Part shown: piece after piece, positions 16,462-24,706 of the stretch | How the letters are laid out: every line of letters begins with the position of its first letter | How positions within the stretch are numbered: the first letter of the stretch is position 1 | Source: Spongiactinospora gelatinilytica | GTDB taxonomy: Bacteria > Actinomycetota > Actinomycetes > Streptosporangiales > Streptosporangiaceae | DNA: 46,359 bases | Direction of reading: 5' to 3' | Assembly: GCF_003236385.1 (NCBI RefSeq) | Contig: NZ_POUA01000013.1 | Span: 1-46,359, forward strand | Position numbers and translations under genes: made by a program | Notes under the pieces: model-generated | The model's database searches: none | What the model was told of the DNA's origin: nothing | What the model saw: only the letters and a program-made list of their open reading frames with translations

Positions 16462-16512
16462 CGAAGTTAGACCTGATTTAGGAACGTTCCGACTCAGAAT
16501 CGTCAAACTTCG
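16462..16512. promoter_or_regulatory. Nested dyads before the LysR gene
   Basis: CGAAGTT (16462-16468) and AACTTCG (16506-16512) flank GGAACGTTCC (16481-16490), a perfect 10-bp palindrome. The 11-mer ACCTGATTTAG at 16471-16481 also occurs twice upstream of the XRE gene near 32 kb. This AT-richer 50-base patch is a good candidate for regulator binding at the LysR promoter. Confidence 0.45.
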
Positions 16513-16560
16513 TGACATTTTCTCATTGGCAGGGGGACGTCCGGGCCATACCGTTCGGCT

Positions 16561-17532
16561 ATGGATCTGGAGCTCCGCCACCTCAGGATAGTTCGTGCCG
16601 TCGCGGAAGCAGGCAGCGTATCCAAGGCCGCAACCGTGCTCGGCCTGGCCCAACCCGCCCTGACCGCCCAGCTCAAGCGCATCGAGCGCGCGCTCGGGGG
16701 CGCCCTGTTCGAGCGTGACCACACCGGGGCGCGGCCCACCGCGTTAGGGGAGCTGGTGCTCACCCGTGCCAGGGTGCTGTTGCCGGCCGCCCGCCAGCTA
16801 CAGGAGGAGGCCGCCCGGTTCGCGAGGTTCGCCGACAACGCCGACGGTGAACAGCAGCGCTACCGCATCGGCGCGACCAACAGCCCCATCCTGGGCGGCC
16901 TGGTGGACCGGCTGGCCGCGGCGCATCCCAACGCCAGCGTCAGCACACACACCTCCTGGTCGGCCAACGAGCTGTCAGAGATGCTGATGGTGGGCCGGCT
17001 CGACTTCGCCGTCGTCGGGGTCTGCGGAGACAGTTCTCCACCGTCCGGCGAGAACCTTTCCTGGCGGGCGGTGGCCCTGGACGCGGTGTGCATCCTGCTC
17101 GGCGAGAACCACCCGCTGGCGGGCGAGCCGGAGGTCGAACTGGGCGCGCTCGCCCAGGAGAACTGGGCCGTCGCGCCCGGGGACGGCTGCTTCGCCGACT
17201 GCTTCGCCGCGGCCTGCGCACGGGCCGGTTTCACCCCCCGCACGATCTACGAGACCGACGTGGCGACCTGCGTCCACCTGGCCCAGCTCGGCCGGGCCGT
17301 CGCACTGTGCCAGGCGACGTTCCGGCTGACCCCGGGCGTCACCCTGCTGCCCATCGTGGGCGCGCCGCTGCGCTGGCGGCAGGTGCTCGGCTGGCACCCG
17401 GAGTCGCCCGCCGCCGAGGCCGCCCCCGCCCTCGTGGTACACGCCAAGGCCGCCCACATGGACGCGGTACGCCGCAGTCAGCGCTATCTGAACTGGCTCG
17501 GCGCCCACCCGGGATTCGGGACCATGCCCTAG
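16561..17532 (+). CDS. LysR-family transcriptional regulator
   Basis: A 323-residue regulator. The N-terminal winged helix-turn-helix (residues 1-60) reads L-R-H-L-R-I-V-R-A-V-A-E-A-G-S-V-S-K-A-A and L-A-Q-P-A-L-T-A-Q-L-K-R-I-E; the periplasmic-binding-like effector domain covers about 90-300. Codon 62 is TTA, rare in this genome. The gene lies directly downstream of an LLM oxidoreductase on the same strand, unlike the usual divergent LysR layout. The effector and target are unknown. Confidence 0.93.
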   Translation: MDLELRHLRIVRAVAEAGSVSKAATVLGLAQPALTAQLKRIERALGGALFERDHTGARPTALGELVLTRARVLLPAARQLQEEAARFARFADNADGEQQRYRIGATNSPILGGLVDRLAAAHPNASVSTHTSWSANELSEMLMVGRLDFAVVGVCGDSSPPSGENLSWRAVALDAVCILLGENHPLAGEPEVELGALAQENWAVAPGDGCFADCFAAACARAGFTPRTIYETDVATCVHLAQLGRAVALCQATFRLTPGVTLLPIVGAPLRWRQVLGWHPESPAAEAAPALVVHAKAAHMDAVRRSQRYLNWLGAHPGFGTMP

Positions 17533-18206
17533 CCCATATCCGAAGGCCATAACATCCAGCCCTCATGGCCACAACATCTATCACCCCGGTGCATATGCCG
17601 GCGTTATGGAAAACACCCCGGCACCCTGAGCGATTCATCCTACCTGGAAAGCGTCCGTTCATCCCGGGCGCGATGAGCGCCCCGGTACCGCTCACCCCGC
17701 ATGGCGGACCCGGCCCGGGTTGGGTCCGGCGGCCCATGGGCGCTCCGCCGCGCGGACGCTGCCCGCGACGGCCCGGCCCCGGCCGCCGAACCGCCGCGGG
17801 CGCGAGGCCGAGCGGCGCTCCAGTGCGGGCATCACTCGGGCCGTGACTCCGTAATGACATCGGTTTTCCGGGGAAACGCCCGCGTTACGGATGCGCGTTA
17901 CCTAGCCGCCCGCGGCCCCGACCACCCCAATGCCCCGCAAGGGGGGCGAACAGCTCTTACCAGGAGTTATCGGTATAGTTAGGGCGCGATCGCATCAGAT
18001 CGGTTGTGCCGCGACGCCGACCACGCCGACCGGCCGTTCTCCGGCCGCCAGGTGCAGCCCCCGCCCACCGGCGAGGAGCCCCTGGCGTGCTCGTAACCGG
18101 ATCTACCAGGGAAAATTCGCACTTCAGCCCCCTGGCCGCCGATTCTTCACCCGGCGGATGCGCGCCGTTCATTCGCCTCACGAATACGGTCATCAGAAAA
18201 ACGCGC
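17533..18206. other. Long intergenic stretch, no supported gene
   Basis: About 670 bases without a convincing frame: short open frames are proline/arginine-rich with no start context. It contains GGCCAT/ATGGCC arms (17545-17570) just after the LysR stop, two CGCGTTAC copies 13 bases apart (17881 and 17894), and a TATAGT hexamer at 17974. No tRNA or known RNA family was recognised. Confidence 0.45.
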
Positions 18207-18235
18207 TTAACACCCGTCCCCCACCTCCATAGCGT
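18207..18235 (+). promoter_or_regulatory. Predicted promoter for exported catabolic operon
   Basis: TTAACA (18207-18212) and TAGCGT (18230-18235) are separated by 17 bases, matching a -35/-10 pair of the main vegetative type (TTGACA, TAnnnT). The predicted RNA start near 18242 leaves about 30 bases of leader before the ATG at 18271. Confidence 0.5.
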
Positions 18236-18270
18236 TGGCCTGGCCACGACATACGAGGTGCCTGGGGGCC

Positions 18271-19860
18271 ATGGTGCGTGCTGACGCTCTGTCTCGTCGT
18301 AAGATCCTCCAACGCAGCGCGGGAGTGGGCGGCGCCCTCGCGCTGGGTCCGTTACTGAGCCCCGCCGCCGAAGCCGCCGCCGCGGCGCACGCCGTCCCCG
18401 CCGGGGCCGCCGCCGCCAAGGACCTCTACCGGGCCATCGGCGTACGCCCGCTGATCAACGCGCGCGGCACGTTCACGATCCTCAGCGGTTCGCTGATGCT
18501 GCCCCAGGTGCGGGAGGCGATCGACCAGGCGTCCCGGCAGTACGTCCACCTGGACGAGCTGGCCGACGCCGTGGGCAGGCGCCTGGCCGAGCTGACCAAG
18601 GCGGAGTTCGGGCTGGTCAGCTCGGGGTGCGCGGCCGCTATGACGCACGCCACCGCGGCCTGCGTCGCCGGCGGCAACCCCGACCTGCACGTGCGCATCC
18701 CCGACCTCACCGGCTTCCAGAAGACCGAGGTGATCATCCCCAAGCACTCCCGCAACGTCTACGAGGCGGCGATCAGCGCGGTCGGGGTGAAGATCGTGGA
18801 GGTCTCCACCCGCCAGGAGCTGGAGGCGGCGATCGGGCCGCAGACCGCGCTGGTCTACATAATGGCCGGGCCGCGCGTGGACAAGAGCGAGCTCAACACC
18901 AAGGTCATCGCCGAGGTGGCCAAGCCGCGCGGCGTGCCGGTCCTGGTGGACGCGGCGGCGGAGATCCTGACCATCCCCAACGTCCACCTGGGCCACGGCG
19001 CCGACCTGGTCGCCTACAGCGGCGGCAAGGCCATCCGAGGCCCGCAGTCGGCCGGGCTGCTGCTCGGCCGCGAGGACCTGGTCCGGGCGGCCTGGGTGCA
19101 CAGCGCCCCGCACCACGGCTTCGCCCGCGGCTTCAAGGTCGGCAAGGAAGAGGCCATGGGCATGCTCATGGCGGTGGAGATGTGGGTGCGGCGCGACCAC
19201 GACGCCGAGTACGCCCGCTGGGAGTCCTGGCTCCGGTACATCGCCCGCCGGGTCTCCTCCGTCCAGGGCGTGACCACCGAGGTCGTGCAGCCCGAGGGCC
19301 TGTCCAACCGGACGCCGTCGCTGCGCATCCTGTGGGAGGAGAAGCGGCTCGGCGTGTCCGGCAAGACCGTGATGGACACCCTCTACGCGGACGAGCCGCG
19401 GATCGCCCTGAACCAGACGGGCGGCTCGGGCAGGACCGGCGTGTCGATCACGCCGTACATGCTCTCCCCCGGCGACGAGAAGGCCATCGCCCGGCGGCTG
19501 GTGGAGGTGCTGCGCGACCCGCCGGCCCCGCCGGAGCCGCCGAAGCCGCCATCGGTCCAGGTCGGCGGCACCTGGGCGGTGAAGATCCAGTACCTGGCCG
19601 GCAGCTCCACCGCGCACCGGCTGCAACTCACCCAGAGCGGCGACAAGGTGACCGGCTCCCACACCGGGGAGTTCGTCACCCGGGAGCTGACCGGCACCGT
19701 GAGCGGCGACACCGTACGGCTGCGCAGCGTGTACCCCGAGTCGCACGGCGACGCCCTCGACTTCACCTTCACCGGCACCGTGGCGGGCGGCTCCATGCGC
19801 GGCGACCTCGACATGGGCGAGTACCTCAAGGCCACCTGGACGGCCACCCGTGCGGGCTGA
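18271..19860 (+). CDS. Tat-exported SelA/DgaE-like PLP-dependent enzyme
   Basis: A 529-residue protein. A twin-arginine signal (S-R-R-K-I-L at residues 8-13, then a long hydrophobic and Ala-rich stretch) indicates folded export. The body (about 50-410) is a fold-type I PLP enzyme of the SelA/DgaE group: R-P-L-I-N-A-R-G-T-F-T, S-S-G-C-A-A-A, and Y-S-G-G-K-A-I-R-G-P-Q with the cofactor lysine at 253. A Pro-rich linker (417-427) leads to a roughly 100-residue beta domain. DgaE-type enzymes are ammonia lyases on amino-sugar acids. Downstream are exported RidA and an amidohydrolase, as in cytoplasmic selA-like/amidohydrolase operons. I prefer the ATG at 18271 because the Tat motif follows closely. 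Codon 28 is TTA. Confidence 0.88.
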   Translation: MVRADALSRRKILQRSAGVGGALALGPLLSPAAEAAAAAHAVPAGAAAAKDLYRAIGVRPLINARGTFTILSGSLMLPQVREAIDQASRQYVHLDELADAVGRRLAELTKAEFGLVSSGCAAAMTHATAACVAGGNPDLHVRIPDLTGFQKTEVIIPKHSRNVYEAAISAVGVKIVEVSTRQELEAAIGPQTALVYIMAGPRVDKSELNTKVIAEVAKPRGVPVLVDAAAEILTIPNVHLGHGADLVAYSGGKAIRGPQSAGLLLGREDLVRAAWVHSAPHHGFARGFKVGKEEAMGMLMAVEMWVRRDHDAEYARWESWLRYIARRVSSVQGVTTEVVQPEGLSNRTPSLRILWEEKRLGVSGKTVMDTLYADEPRIALNQTGGSGRTGVSITPYMLSPGDEKAIARRLVEVLRDPPAPPEPPKPPSVQVGGTWAVKIQYLAGSSTAHRLQLTQSGDKVTGSHTGEFVTRELTGTVSGDTVRLRSVYPESHGDALDFTFTGTVAGGSMRGDLDMGEYLKATWTATRAG

Positions 19861-19944
19861 CCCCGCCCGCCATCCGACCCCCCGAACCCATCGCGACACC
19901 GAAGAACCCCAGCACGCCCGAGCGGCGTGGAAGAAGGAGGAAGC

Positions 19945-20442
19945 GTGACCTCGAACCGCCGGGACTTCATGCGCAGCGCGCCGGCCGTGGCCGCGGTCGC
20001 CGCCGTGCCGGTCCTCGCCACCGCCACCGCCGCCGCGGCCGACGACGTGGAGGCGGCCGGCCGCGGGCACGGCCACAAGCCCCGTAAGGAGGTCCACTGG
20101 CCGGGCGGCCAGCCGCCCAAGGACCCGCTGTTCAGCCCGGTCGTCACCTACGGCGACCTGGTGTTCCTCTCCGGGATCGGCGCGCACTTCCCCGGTGACA
20201 TCCGCGCGCACACCGACCATGTGCTGAAGGAGCTGAAGCGCAACCTCGAAGCGGTCGGCTCCTCCATGGAGAAGGTCCTCAAGGTGAACGTCTACCTGAA
20301 CGACCTCGCCGACTACGACGGGATGAACGAGGTGTTCAAGGGCCGGTTCGGCGCCAAGCCCGGCGTGCGCACCACCATCGCCGCCAAGTCCGGCATCCCG
20401 GGCGACTCGCTCGTCGAGATCGACTGCATCGCGGTCAGATGA
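19945..20442 (+). CDS. Tat-exported RidA-family protein
   Basis: A 165-residue protein. The first about 35 residues form a twin-arginine signal (N-R-R-D-F-M, Arg5-Arg6, then an Ala/Val-rich core). The rest is RidA/YjgF: D-L-V-F-L-S-G, the helix with L-K-R-N-L-E-A-V-G, V-N-V-Y-L-N-D-L, and the active-site arginine in G-V-R-T-T-I-A (Arg142). RidA hydrolyses reactive enamine/imine products of PLP enzymes. Export next to an exported PLP lyase fits a matched role outside the membrane. GGAGG precedes the GTG at 19945. It lies 84 bases after the PLP gene and 16 before the amidohydrolase. Confidence 0.9.
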   Translation: MTSNRRDFMRSAPAVAAVAAVPVLATATAAAADDVEAAGRGHGHKPRKEVHWPGGQPPKDPLFSPVVTYGDLVFLSGIGAHFPGDIRAHTDHVLKELKRNLEAVGSSMEKVLKVNVYLNDLADYDGMNEVFKGRFGAKPGVRTTIAAKSGIPGDSLVEIDCIAVR

Positions 20443-20458
20443 GCACGGACGGGACGAG

Positions 20459-21769
20459 ATGGACATGAGACATCGATCGCGCACGCCGGGGTCCCTCCTC
20501 GGCCGCGCCGTACTTCCGGCGCTGCTCACCCTGGTCGCCGGTACGGCGGGCGCGGCCCCGCCGGCGCACGCCGAGGCCGCCTACGACCTCGTGATCCGCC
20601 AGGGTCACGTGATCGACCCCAAGAACGGGATCGACGCGGTCACGGACGTCGCCGTCAAGGACGGCAAGGTCGCCAAGGTCGGAGCGGGCATCGACCCGGC
20701 CCAGGCGACACGGACCGTGGACGCGTCGGGCAAGTACGTCACGCCCGGCATCATCGACCTGCACGCCCACATGTTCACCGGCAGGAACGACGCCTACGCG
20801 TCGGGCGTGCTGGCCGTCGCCCCCGACGGCTTCACCTTCCGGGCCGGGGTGACCACCGCGGTGGACACCGGCTCGGCGGGCTGGAAGAACTTCGGCGAGT
20901 TCAAGAAGTACGTGATCGACAAGTCCAAGACCCGGGTGCTGGCCTTCCTCAACATCGTGGGCAAGGGGATGGCCGGCGGGAGGTACGAACAGAATCTGAA
21001 CGACATGCGGGCCGGGCCCGCCGCGCGGACGGCGAAGAAGTACCCGGGGGTGATCGTCGGCATCAAGACCGCCCACTACGAGGGCATGGACTGGAAGCCG
21101 GTGGAACGCTCGGTGAGCGCCGGAGAGCAGGCGAACATCCCGGTGATGGTGGACTTCGGCAGCAATCGCCCCGAACGCCCGCTGGCGCAGTTGCTCACCG
21201 AGAAGCTGCGGCCGGGTGACATCTACACCCACGCCTACTCCGGCAACCGCGGCGAACTCGGCGAGGACGGCAAGCTCAACCCGGGCATGTGGGCCGGCCG
21301 CAAGCGCGGCGTGCTGTTCGACGTCGGGCACGGCGGCGGCAGCTTCGCCTGGAAGGTGGCGGTGCCGGGGATGAAGGAGGGCTTCACCCCGGACACGCTC
21401 TCCACCGACCTGCACGTGACCAGCATGAACTCCGGCATGAAGGACATGGCCAACGTCATGTCGAAGTTCCTCGTCCTCGGCATGCCGCTCAAGGACGTGG
21501 TGGCGGCCTCCACCTGGAAGTCCGCCCAGTCGGTCAAGCGCGCCGACCTCGGCCATCTGTCGGTGGGCGCGCCCGCCGACATCGCGGTCTTCTCCCTGGA
21601 CAAGGGCGCGTTCGGCTACACCGACAGCTTCGGGTTCAAGCTCACCGGAGACCAGAAGCTCACCTGTGAGCTGACGGTCCGCGCCGGTGAGGTGGTCTGG
21701 GACCTGAACGGGATGACCGCCAAGCCGTGGGCCCCCGGCCTGGGCGGCGGAGAGGAGCACGAGCACTGA
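20459..21769 (+). CDS. Exported amidohydrolase/deacetylase-family metallohydrolase
   Basis: A 436-residue amidohydrolase with a Sec-type signal (residues 1-40, ending around A-H-A-E-A). The composite metal-dependent hydrolase pattern is visible: D-L-H-A-H at 100-104, G-I-K-T-A-H with the likely carboxylated Lys203 and His206, a later T-H-A-Y histidine, and S-T-D-L-H. It resembles the EF_0837/AHA_3915 group that is found with SelA-like PLP enzymes. It may remove an acyl or ring amide from the substrate of the PLP enzyme. The acidic/His-rich tail (G-G-E-E-H-E-H) could hold metal. A strong terminator follows directly. Confidence 0.9.
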   Translation: MDMRHRSRTPGSLLGRAVLPALLTLVAGTAGAAPPAHAEAAYDLVIRQGHVIDPKNGIDAVTDVAVKDGKVAKVGAGIDPAQATRTVDASGKYVTPGIIDLHAHMFTGRNDAYASGVLAVAPDGFTFRAGVTTAVDTGSAGWKNFGEFKKYVIDKSKTRVLAFLNIVGKGMAGGRYEQNLNDMRAGPAARTAKKYPGVIVGIKTAHYEGMDWKPVERSVSAGEQANIPVMVDFGSNRPERPLAQLLTEKLRPGDIYTHAYSGNRGELGEDGKLNPGMWAGRKRGVLFDVGHGGGSFAWKVAVPGMKEGFTPDTLSTDLHVTSMNSGMKDMANVMSKFLVLGMPLKDVVAASTWKSAQSVKRADLGHLSVGAPADIAVFSLDKGAFGYTDSFGFKLTGDQKLTCELTVRAGEVVWDLNGMTAKPWAPGLGGGEEHEH

Positions 21770-21791
21770 ACCGGCTCCCGCGGGAGCGGTC

Positions 21792-21838
21792 CGGCGGCGC
21801 GGACGCCAGGGGCGAGGCCCCCGGCGTCCGCGCCGCCG
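21792..21838 (+). terminator. Strong intrinsic terminator after amidohydrolase
   Basis: CGGCGGCGCGGACGCC pairs perfectly with GGCGTCCGCGCCGCCG (16 bp). The loop itself folds as GGGGC-GAG-GCCCC, and TTT follows. It ends the exported catabolic operon and also lies downstream of the converging carbonic anhydrase gene. Confidence 0.85.
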
Positions 21839-21882
21839 TTTCACAAGCCGCTTTCACGAGCCGGTTTCACGAGCCGGTTTCA
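21839..21882. repeat. 13-bp tandem repeat at the carbonic anhydrase stop
   Basis: TTTCACAAGCCGC is followed by two exact copies of TTTCACGAGCCGG and a partial unit TTTCA, which supplies the carbonic anhydrase stop codon (TCA at 21880-21882, minus strand). The repeat starts immediately after the terminator. Confidence 0.85.
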
Positions 21883-22374
21883 GGGCTTGACCTCGCGCAG
21901 CCTGCCAGTCTCCACCTCGTAGATGAATCCGCGCACCCGGTCGGTGTACGGGATGAAGGCGTCGCCCTTGATCCTGGCGATCGACTGCCGGACGTCCTCC
22001 TCCAGGTCGGAGAACGCCTCGGCGGCCCAGTCCGGCCTGACCCCGGTCTCGGCCTGGAGGCCCGCCTTGAACGCGTCGTCGGTGAAGGTGAGCATGCCGC
22101 AGTCGGTGTGGTGGATCAGGATGATCTCCAGGGTGCCCAGCAGCCGCTGGCTGATCGCCAGGCTGCGGCGGGCATCGGCGGTGATCGCGCCGCCCGCGTT
22201 GCGGATCACATGCGCGTCGCCCTCGCGGAGGCCGAGCACGGCGTAGGGGTCGAGCCTGGCGTCCATGCAGGCGACCACGGCGAGCCGCTTGGCGGGGGGC
22301 AGCCGCAGATCGCCCAGGGCGAAGGCGGCGGCGTAGCGCTCGGCATTGGCCAGTACCTCGTCGGTGACGCTCAT
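21880..22374 (-). CDS. Beta-class carbonic anhydrase
   Basis: A 164-residue enzyme that interconverts CO2 and bicarbonate. Zinc ligands and the catalytic pair are in place: C-M-D-A-R gives Cys36, Asp38 and Arg40, and H-T-D-C gives His89 and Cys92. The length and the A-G-G-A-I-T-A-D-A-R segment fit the small actinobacterial/mycobacterial type. The frame is open 120 bases further upstream, but AGAGGGA sits just before the ATG at 22374 and the fold begins there. Confidence 0.93.
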   Translation of the reverse strand: MSVTDEVLANAERYAAAFALGDLRLPPAKRLAVVACMDARLDPYAVLGLREGDAHVIRNAGGAITADARRSLAISQRLLGTLEIILIHHTDCGMLTFTDDAFKAGLQAETGVRPDWAAEAFSDLEEDVRQSIARIKGDAFIPYTDRVRGFIYEVETGRLREVKP

Positions 22375-22557
22375 CGGGTTCCCTCTCGTCCGCGGCCGGA
22401 TACCACCCTCAGGATTGTGCATTTTCCCGACACTTTCAATAGGGATTTTCACCCATTGTGACCGAATGGTGGCAAGAACGGGAAACGTCGTCACGCGCCG
22501 GGCCGGGCGCGTGCCCCGGATGGACGCACCCGGCCCGACGTCGGGACGGAAGGGGGG

Positions 22558-23724
22558 TCAGGTGCGGAACGGACCGGTCACGCAGTAGGTGATGCCGCCG
22601 GACGAGGAGCCGCTGGTACCGCGCTGGGAGGAGAAGTACAGGCGGTCGCCCGCGGGCGTGAAGGCCGGACCGGCGATCTCCGACGAGCTCTGGCCGCCGA
22701 TCCGCAGGAAGACGGAGATCTTGTCATCGGGGGTGATCAGGCAGATCTCCATGTTGCCGCCGTCCTCGGCGACGTACAGGTCGCCGGAGCCGGCGCCGGT
22801 GATGTTGTCGACGCCGGTCAGCGGGGCCGTGCCGGGGGTGACCAGGTTGTCGTCGTAGGCGAGCTCGTAGGTGTTGTCGGCCAGGTTGACCTGCCACACG
22901 CGGTTGTCGCCCTTGGTGGTGAACCACACGGTGTCACTGGCATAGTGACACCCTTCGCCGCCGTTGAACCGCTTGACCCCGGAGACCTGGTTGCGGGTGG
23001 CGGTGGGCGAGCCATCGGGGTCGGGTACGTTCGCCCAGGTGAACGAGCCGGAGGTGGCGGTGCCCGCGCGGAGTACCTGAAGGGTGCCGGACGACAGGTC
23101 GCCCCAGGTGGTGGGCAGGAAACGGTAGAAGCAGCCGTCGGACTTGTCCTCGGTGAGGTAGATGGCCCGGCGCACCGGGTCGCAGGCGGCGGCCTCGTGG
23201 TTGAAGCGCCCCATCGCCGGGCGGACGACCGCCGTGGCGCTCGAGCCGCTGAACGGATAGGTCTCCCAGACCCGCCCGGTGTCCACCTCCTCGCAGGAGA
23301 GCCAGGTGTTCCACGGGGTCGCGCCGCCGGCGCAGTTGCGGTTGGTGCCGCCGAGGATCCGGTAGGCGGACGTCGCCGTGCCCGCCGAGTCGAACCGGAT
23401 CGCCGACGCGCCGCCGCCGCCGCTGCCGATCTCGGCGTTGGACACGTAGATCCATCCGCTGCCGTCAGCGAAGCACGCGCCGCCGTCGGGGGCCGCGTGC
23501 CAGGTGTAGGAGGTACCGGGGACGGTCTGACCGGAACGGGCGACCACCCGGCTGGAAAAGCCCGCGGGCAACTGGATTCCGTTGGCGTCGGCGCGCTGGA
23601 GCGGGCCATAGGGGCCGGTGGCGTTCTGGGCGGGGGCGGCGAACGCGCCCTCCCACAGGCTTCCGGTGAAGGCCAGCGCCCCCGCGCCGACCACCGATGC
23701 GCGGAGTAAGTTACGGCGTTTCAT
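22558..23724 (-). CDS. Tat-exported PhoX/DUF839-family protein
   Basis: A 388-residue protein with a twin-arginine signal (K-R-R-N-L-L at residues 2-7). The rest is a DUF839/PhoX-like propeller: C-E-E-V-D-T-G-R-V-W-E, G-R-F-N-H-E-A-A, Y-L-T-E-D-K-S-D-G-C-F-Y-R-F and D-N-I-T are typical of this family, which includes Ca/Fe-dependent alkaline phosphatases. It is shorter than classical PhoX, so phosphatase activity is likely but not certain. Codons 1-3 follow an AAAGGAG Shine-Dalgarno that is buried in a 17-bp hairpin, suggesting control of translation. Confidence 0.88.
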   Translation of the reverse strand: MKRRNLLRASVVGAGALAFTGSLWEGAFAAPAQNATGPYGPLQRADANGIQLPAGFSSRVVARSGQTVPGTSYTWHAAPDGGACFADGSGWIYVSNAEIGSGGGGASAIRFDSAGTATSAYRILGGTNRNCAGGATPWNTWLSCEEVDTGRVWETYPFSGSSATAVVRPAMGRFNHEAAACDPVRRAIYLTEDKSDGCFYRFLPTTWGDLSSGTLQVLRAGTATSGSFTWANVPDPDGSPTATRNQVSGVKRFNGGEGCHYASDTVWFTTKGDNRVWQVNLADNTYELAYDDNLVTPGTAPLTGVDNITGAGSGDLYVAEDGGNMEICLITPDDKISVFLRIGGQSSSEIAGPAFTPAGDRLYFSSQRGTSGSSSGGITYCVTGPFRT

Positions 23725-23732
23725 CGGCGACT

Positions 23733-23775
23733 CCTTTCGTCCGGGGCGCTCGGGGTACGCGCCCCGGACGAAAGG
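23733..23775 (-). promoter_or_regulatory. 17-bp hairpin covering the Shine-Dalgarno of the PhoX-like gene
   Basis: On the minus strand, CCTTTCGTCCGGGGCGC (23775-23759) pairs perfectly with GCGCCCCGGACGAAAGG (23749-23733) around a 9-base loop. The Shine-Dalgarno AAAGGAG occupies 23737-23731, so five of its seven bases are in the stem and the ATG is nine bases beyond the stem. It may instead end transcription arriving from the ATPase gene. Confidence 0.55.
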
Positions 23776-23865
23776 TAGGCCGCCCGTCTGGCGCGCAGCC
23801 GGTGACGGGGTGAATACCAGGTGTCACGCCAAAGGTTTCCAAGTAGCAACACATCGTATATAGCC

Positions 23866-23886
23866 GGAAACAGGAGTTTCCTCCTG
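23866..23886. repeat. Two overlapping, mutually exclusive small hairpins
   Basis: GGAAAC-AGGA-GTTTCC (23866-23881) and CAGGAG-TTTC-CTCCTG (23871-23886) share ten bases, so only one can form at a time. They lie between the ATPase stop and the PhoX-like gene in an AT-richer stretch. Confidence 0.4.
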
Positions 23887-23929
23887 GTATAGAGGATTTG
23901 CCCTAGTAGCCCATGGCTCTGGCGGCCCC

Positions 23930-24376
23930 TCAGCAACCGCGGTCGAACCACAGCGTCACAGTCGTGCCCGCCGCCCCGGTGCTCAGCCGGAACCCAGAGG
24001 CCACCGTGTGCGCCAGCCACAGCCCCATCCCCCCGGTCGGGTAGGGGCCCGGCGGCTTCAGCTCGGGCTCGCCCTCGGCCCGCGGCCACACGCCCTCGTC
24101 GTACACCTCGGCCACCACCTGCCCGCCCGCGTCCCACACCCGCAGCCGGGCGACGCCGGCGCCGTGGATGACGGCGTTCGTGGCGACCTCGTTCGTCGCG
24201 ACCAGGAAGTCGGCGACCCAGTCGTCCGCGAGCCCGAGCGCCCGGACGTAGGCGGCGGCGTACGCCCGTACGGCCTGCAGCTCGGCGACGCCGAAAACGA
24301 TCTCACCGGGAGCCGGCCGCGGCGAAAAGCGATGAAGGGACTGATGACTCACCTGCACTGGGAACCGCCTCATCAC
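23930..24376 (-). CDS. RsbW-like ATP-binding protein (HATPase_c_2)
   Basis: A 148-residue GHKL-type ATPase. The N-box reads A-T-N-E-V-A-T-N-A-V-I-H-G, the G1 area V-Y-D-E-G, and the G2 area T-G-G-M-G-L-W-L-A. It belongs to the many stand-alone anti-sigma-like kinases of actinomycetes, whose partners are STAS proteins or sigma factors; none is encoded nearby. It is separated by about 330 bases from the divergent protease gene. Confidence 0.88.
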   Translation of the reverse strand: MMRRFPVQVSHQSLHRFSPRPAPGEIVFGVAELQAVRAYAAAYVRALGLADDWVADFLVATNEVATNAVIHGAGVARLRVWDAGGQVVAEVYDEGVWPRAEGEPELKPPGPYPTGGMGLWLAHTVASGFRLSTGAAGTTVTLWFDRGC

Positions 24377-24706
24377 ATGCCTCGGCCTCGCGGCCGTCTC
24401 CCACCCCCGGCCACCATAGGCGACGCTCGCGCGACCCTCCAGACCGGGTGGGTACGTATGCGGGCTTCTCAGCCGATTTAGGTATGGGCTACCGATACGG
24501 TTACGGATTTTTCTCGGTGAGGCGAGACCTTAGCGTCGGGCGGCACAGGGCAGAACGGGCCGATCACCCCTCCAAACCCGTTCTGGCCGCTACATATCCT
24601 TCACCCCCCGTTTCCCGATCACCGCGCCGCCGGACGACCTCCGGCGACGCGGTGGGCCAACGGCCGCCGACCGGCGGCCAGGCCAGGGAGAGCCGAAAGG
24701 AATCAA
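24377..24706. other. Divergent intergenic region with inverted repeat
   Basis: No gene. CAGAACGGG (24551-24559) and CCCGTTCTG (24577-24585) form perfect 9-bp arms with a 17-base spacer, about 120 bases before the protease start. CCGATTTAGG at 24473-24482 resembles the ACCTGATTTAG motif found at two other loci. Confidence 0.45.

Noticed and set aside
18271-19860. SelA-like enzyme as the selenocysteine synthase for the selD operon
   Set aside because: It carries a twin-arginine export signal and an extra C-terminal domain and sits with RidA and an amidohydrolase. SelA must act on tRNA in the cytoplasm, so this is a DgaE-type relative.
18352-20529. 725-residue minus-strand frame opposite the exported PLP enzyme and RidA genes
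   Set aside because: Low-complexity composition and no recognisable fold; the plus strand holds three clear enzyme genes with ribosome sites.
21839-21882. CRISPR-like array
   Set aside because: Units are 13 bp, directly adjacent with no spacers, and no cas gene is present.
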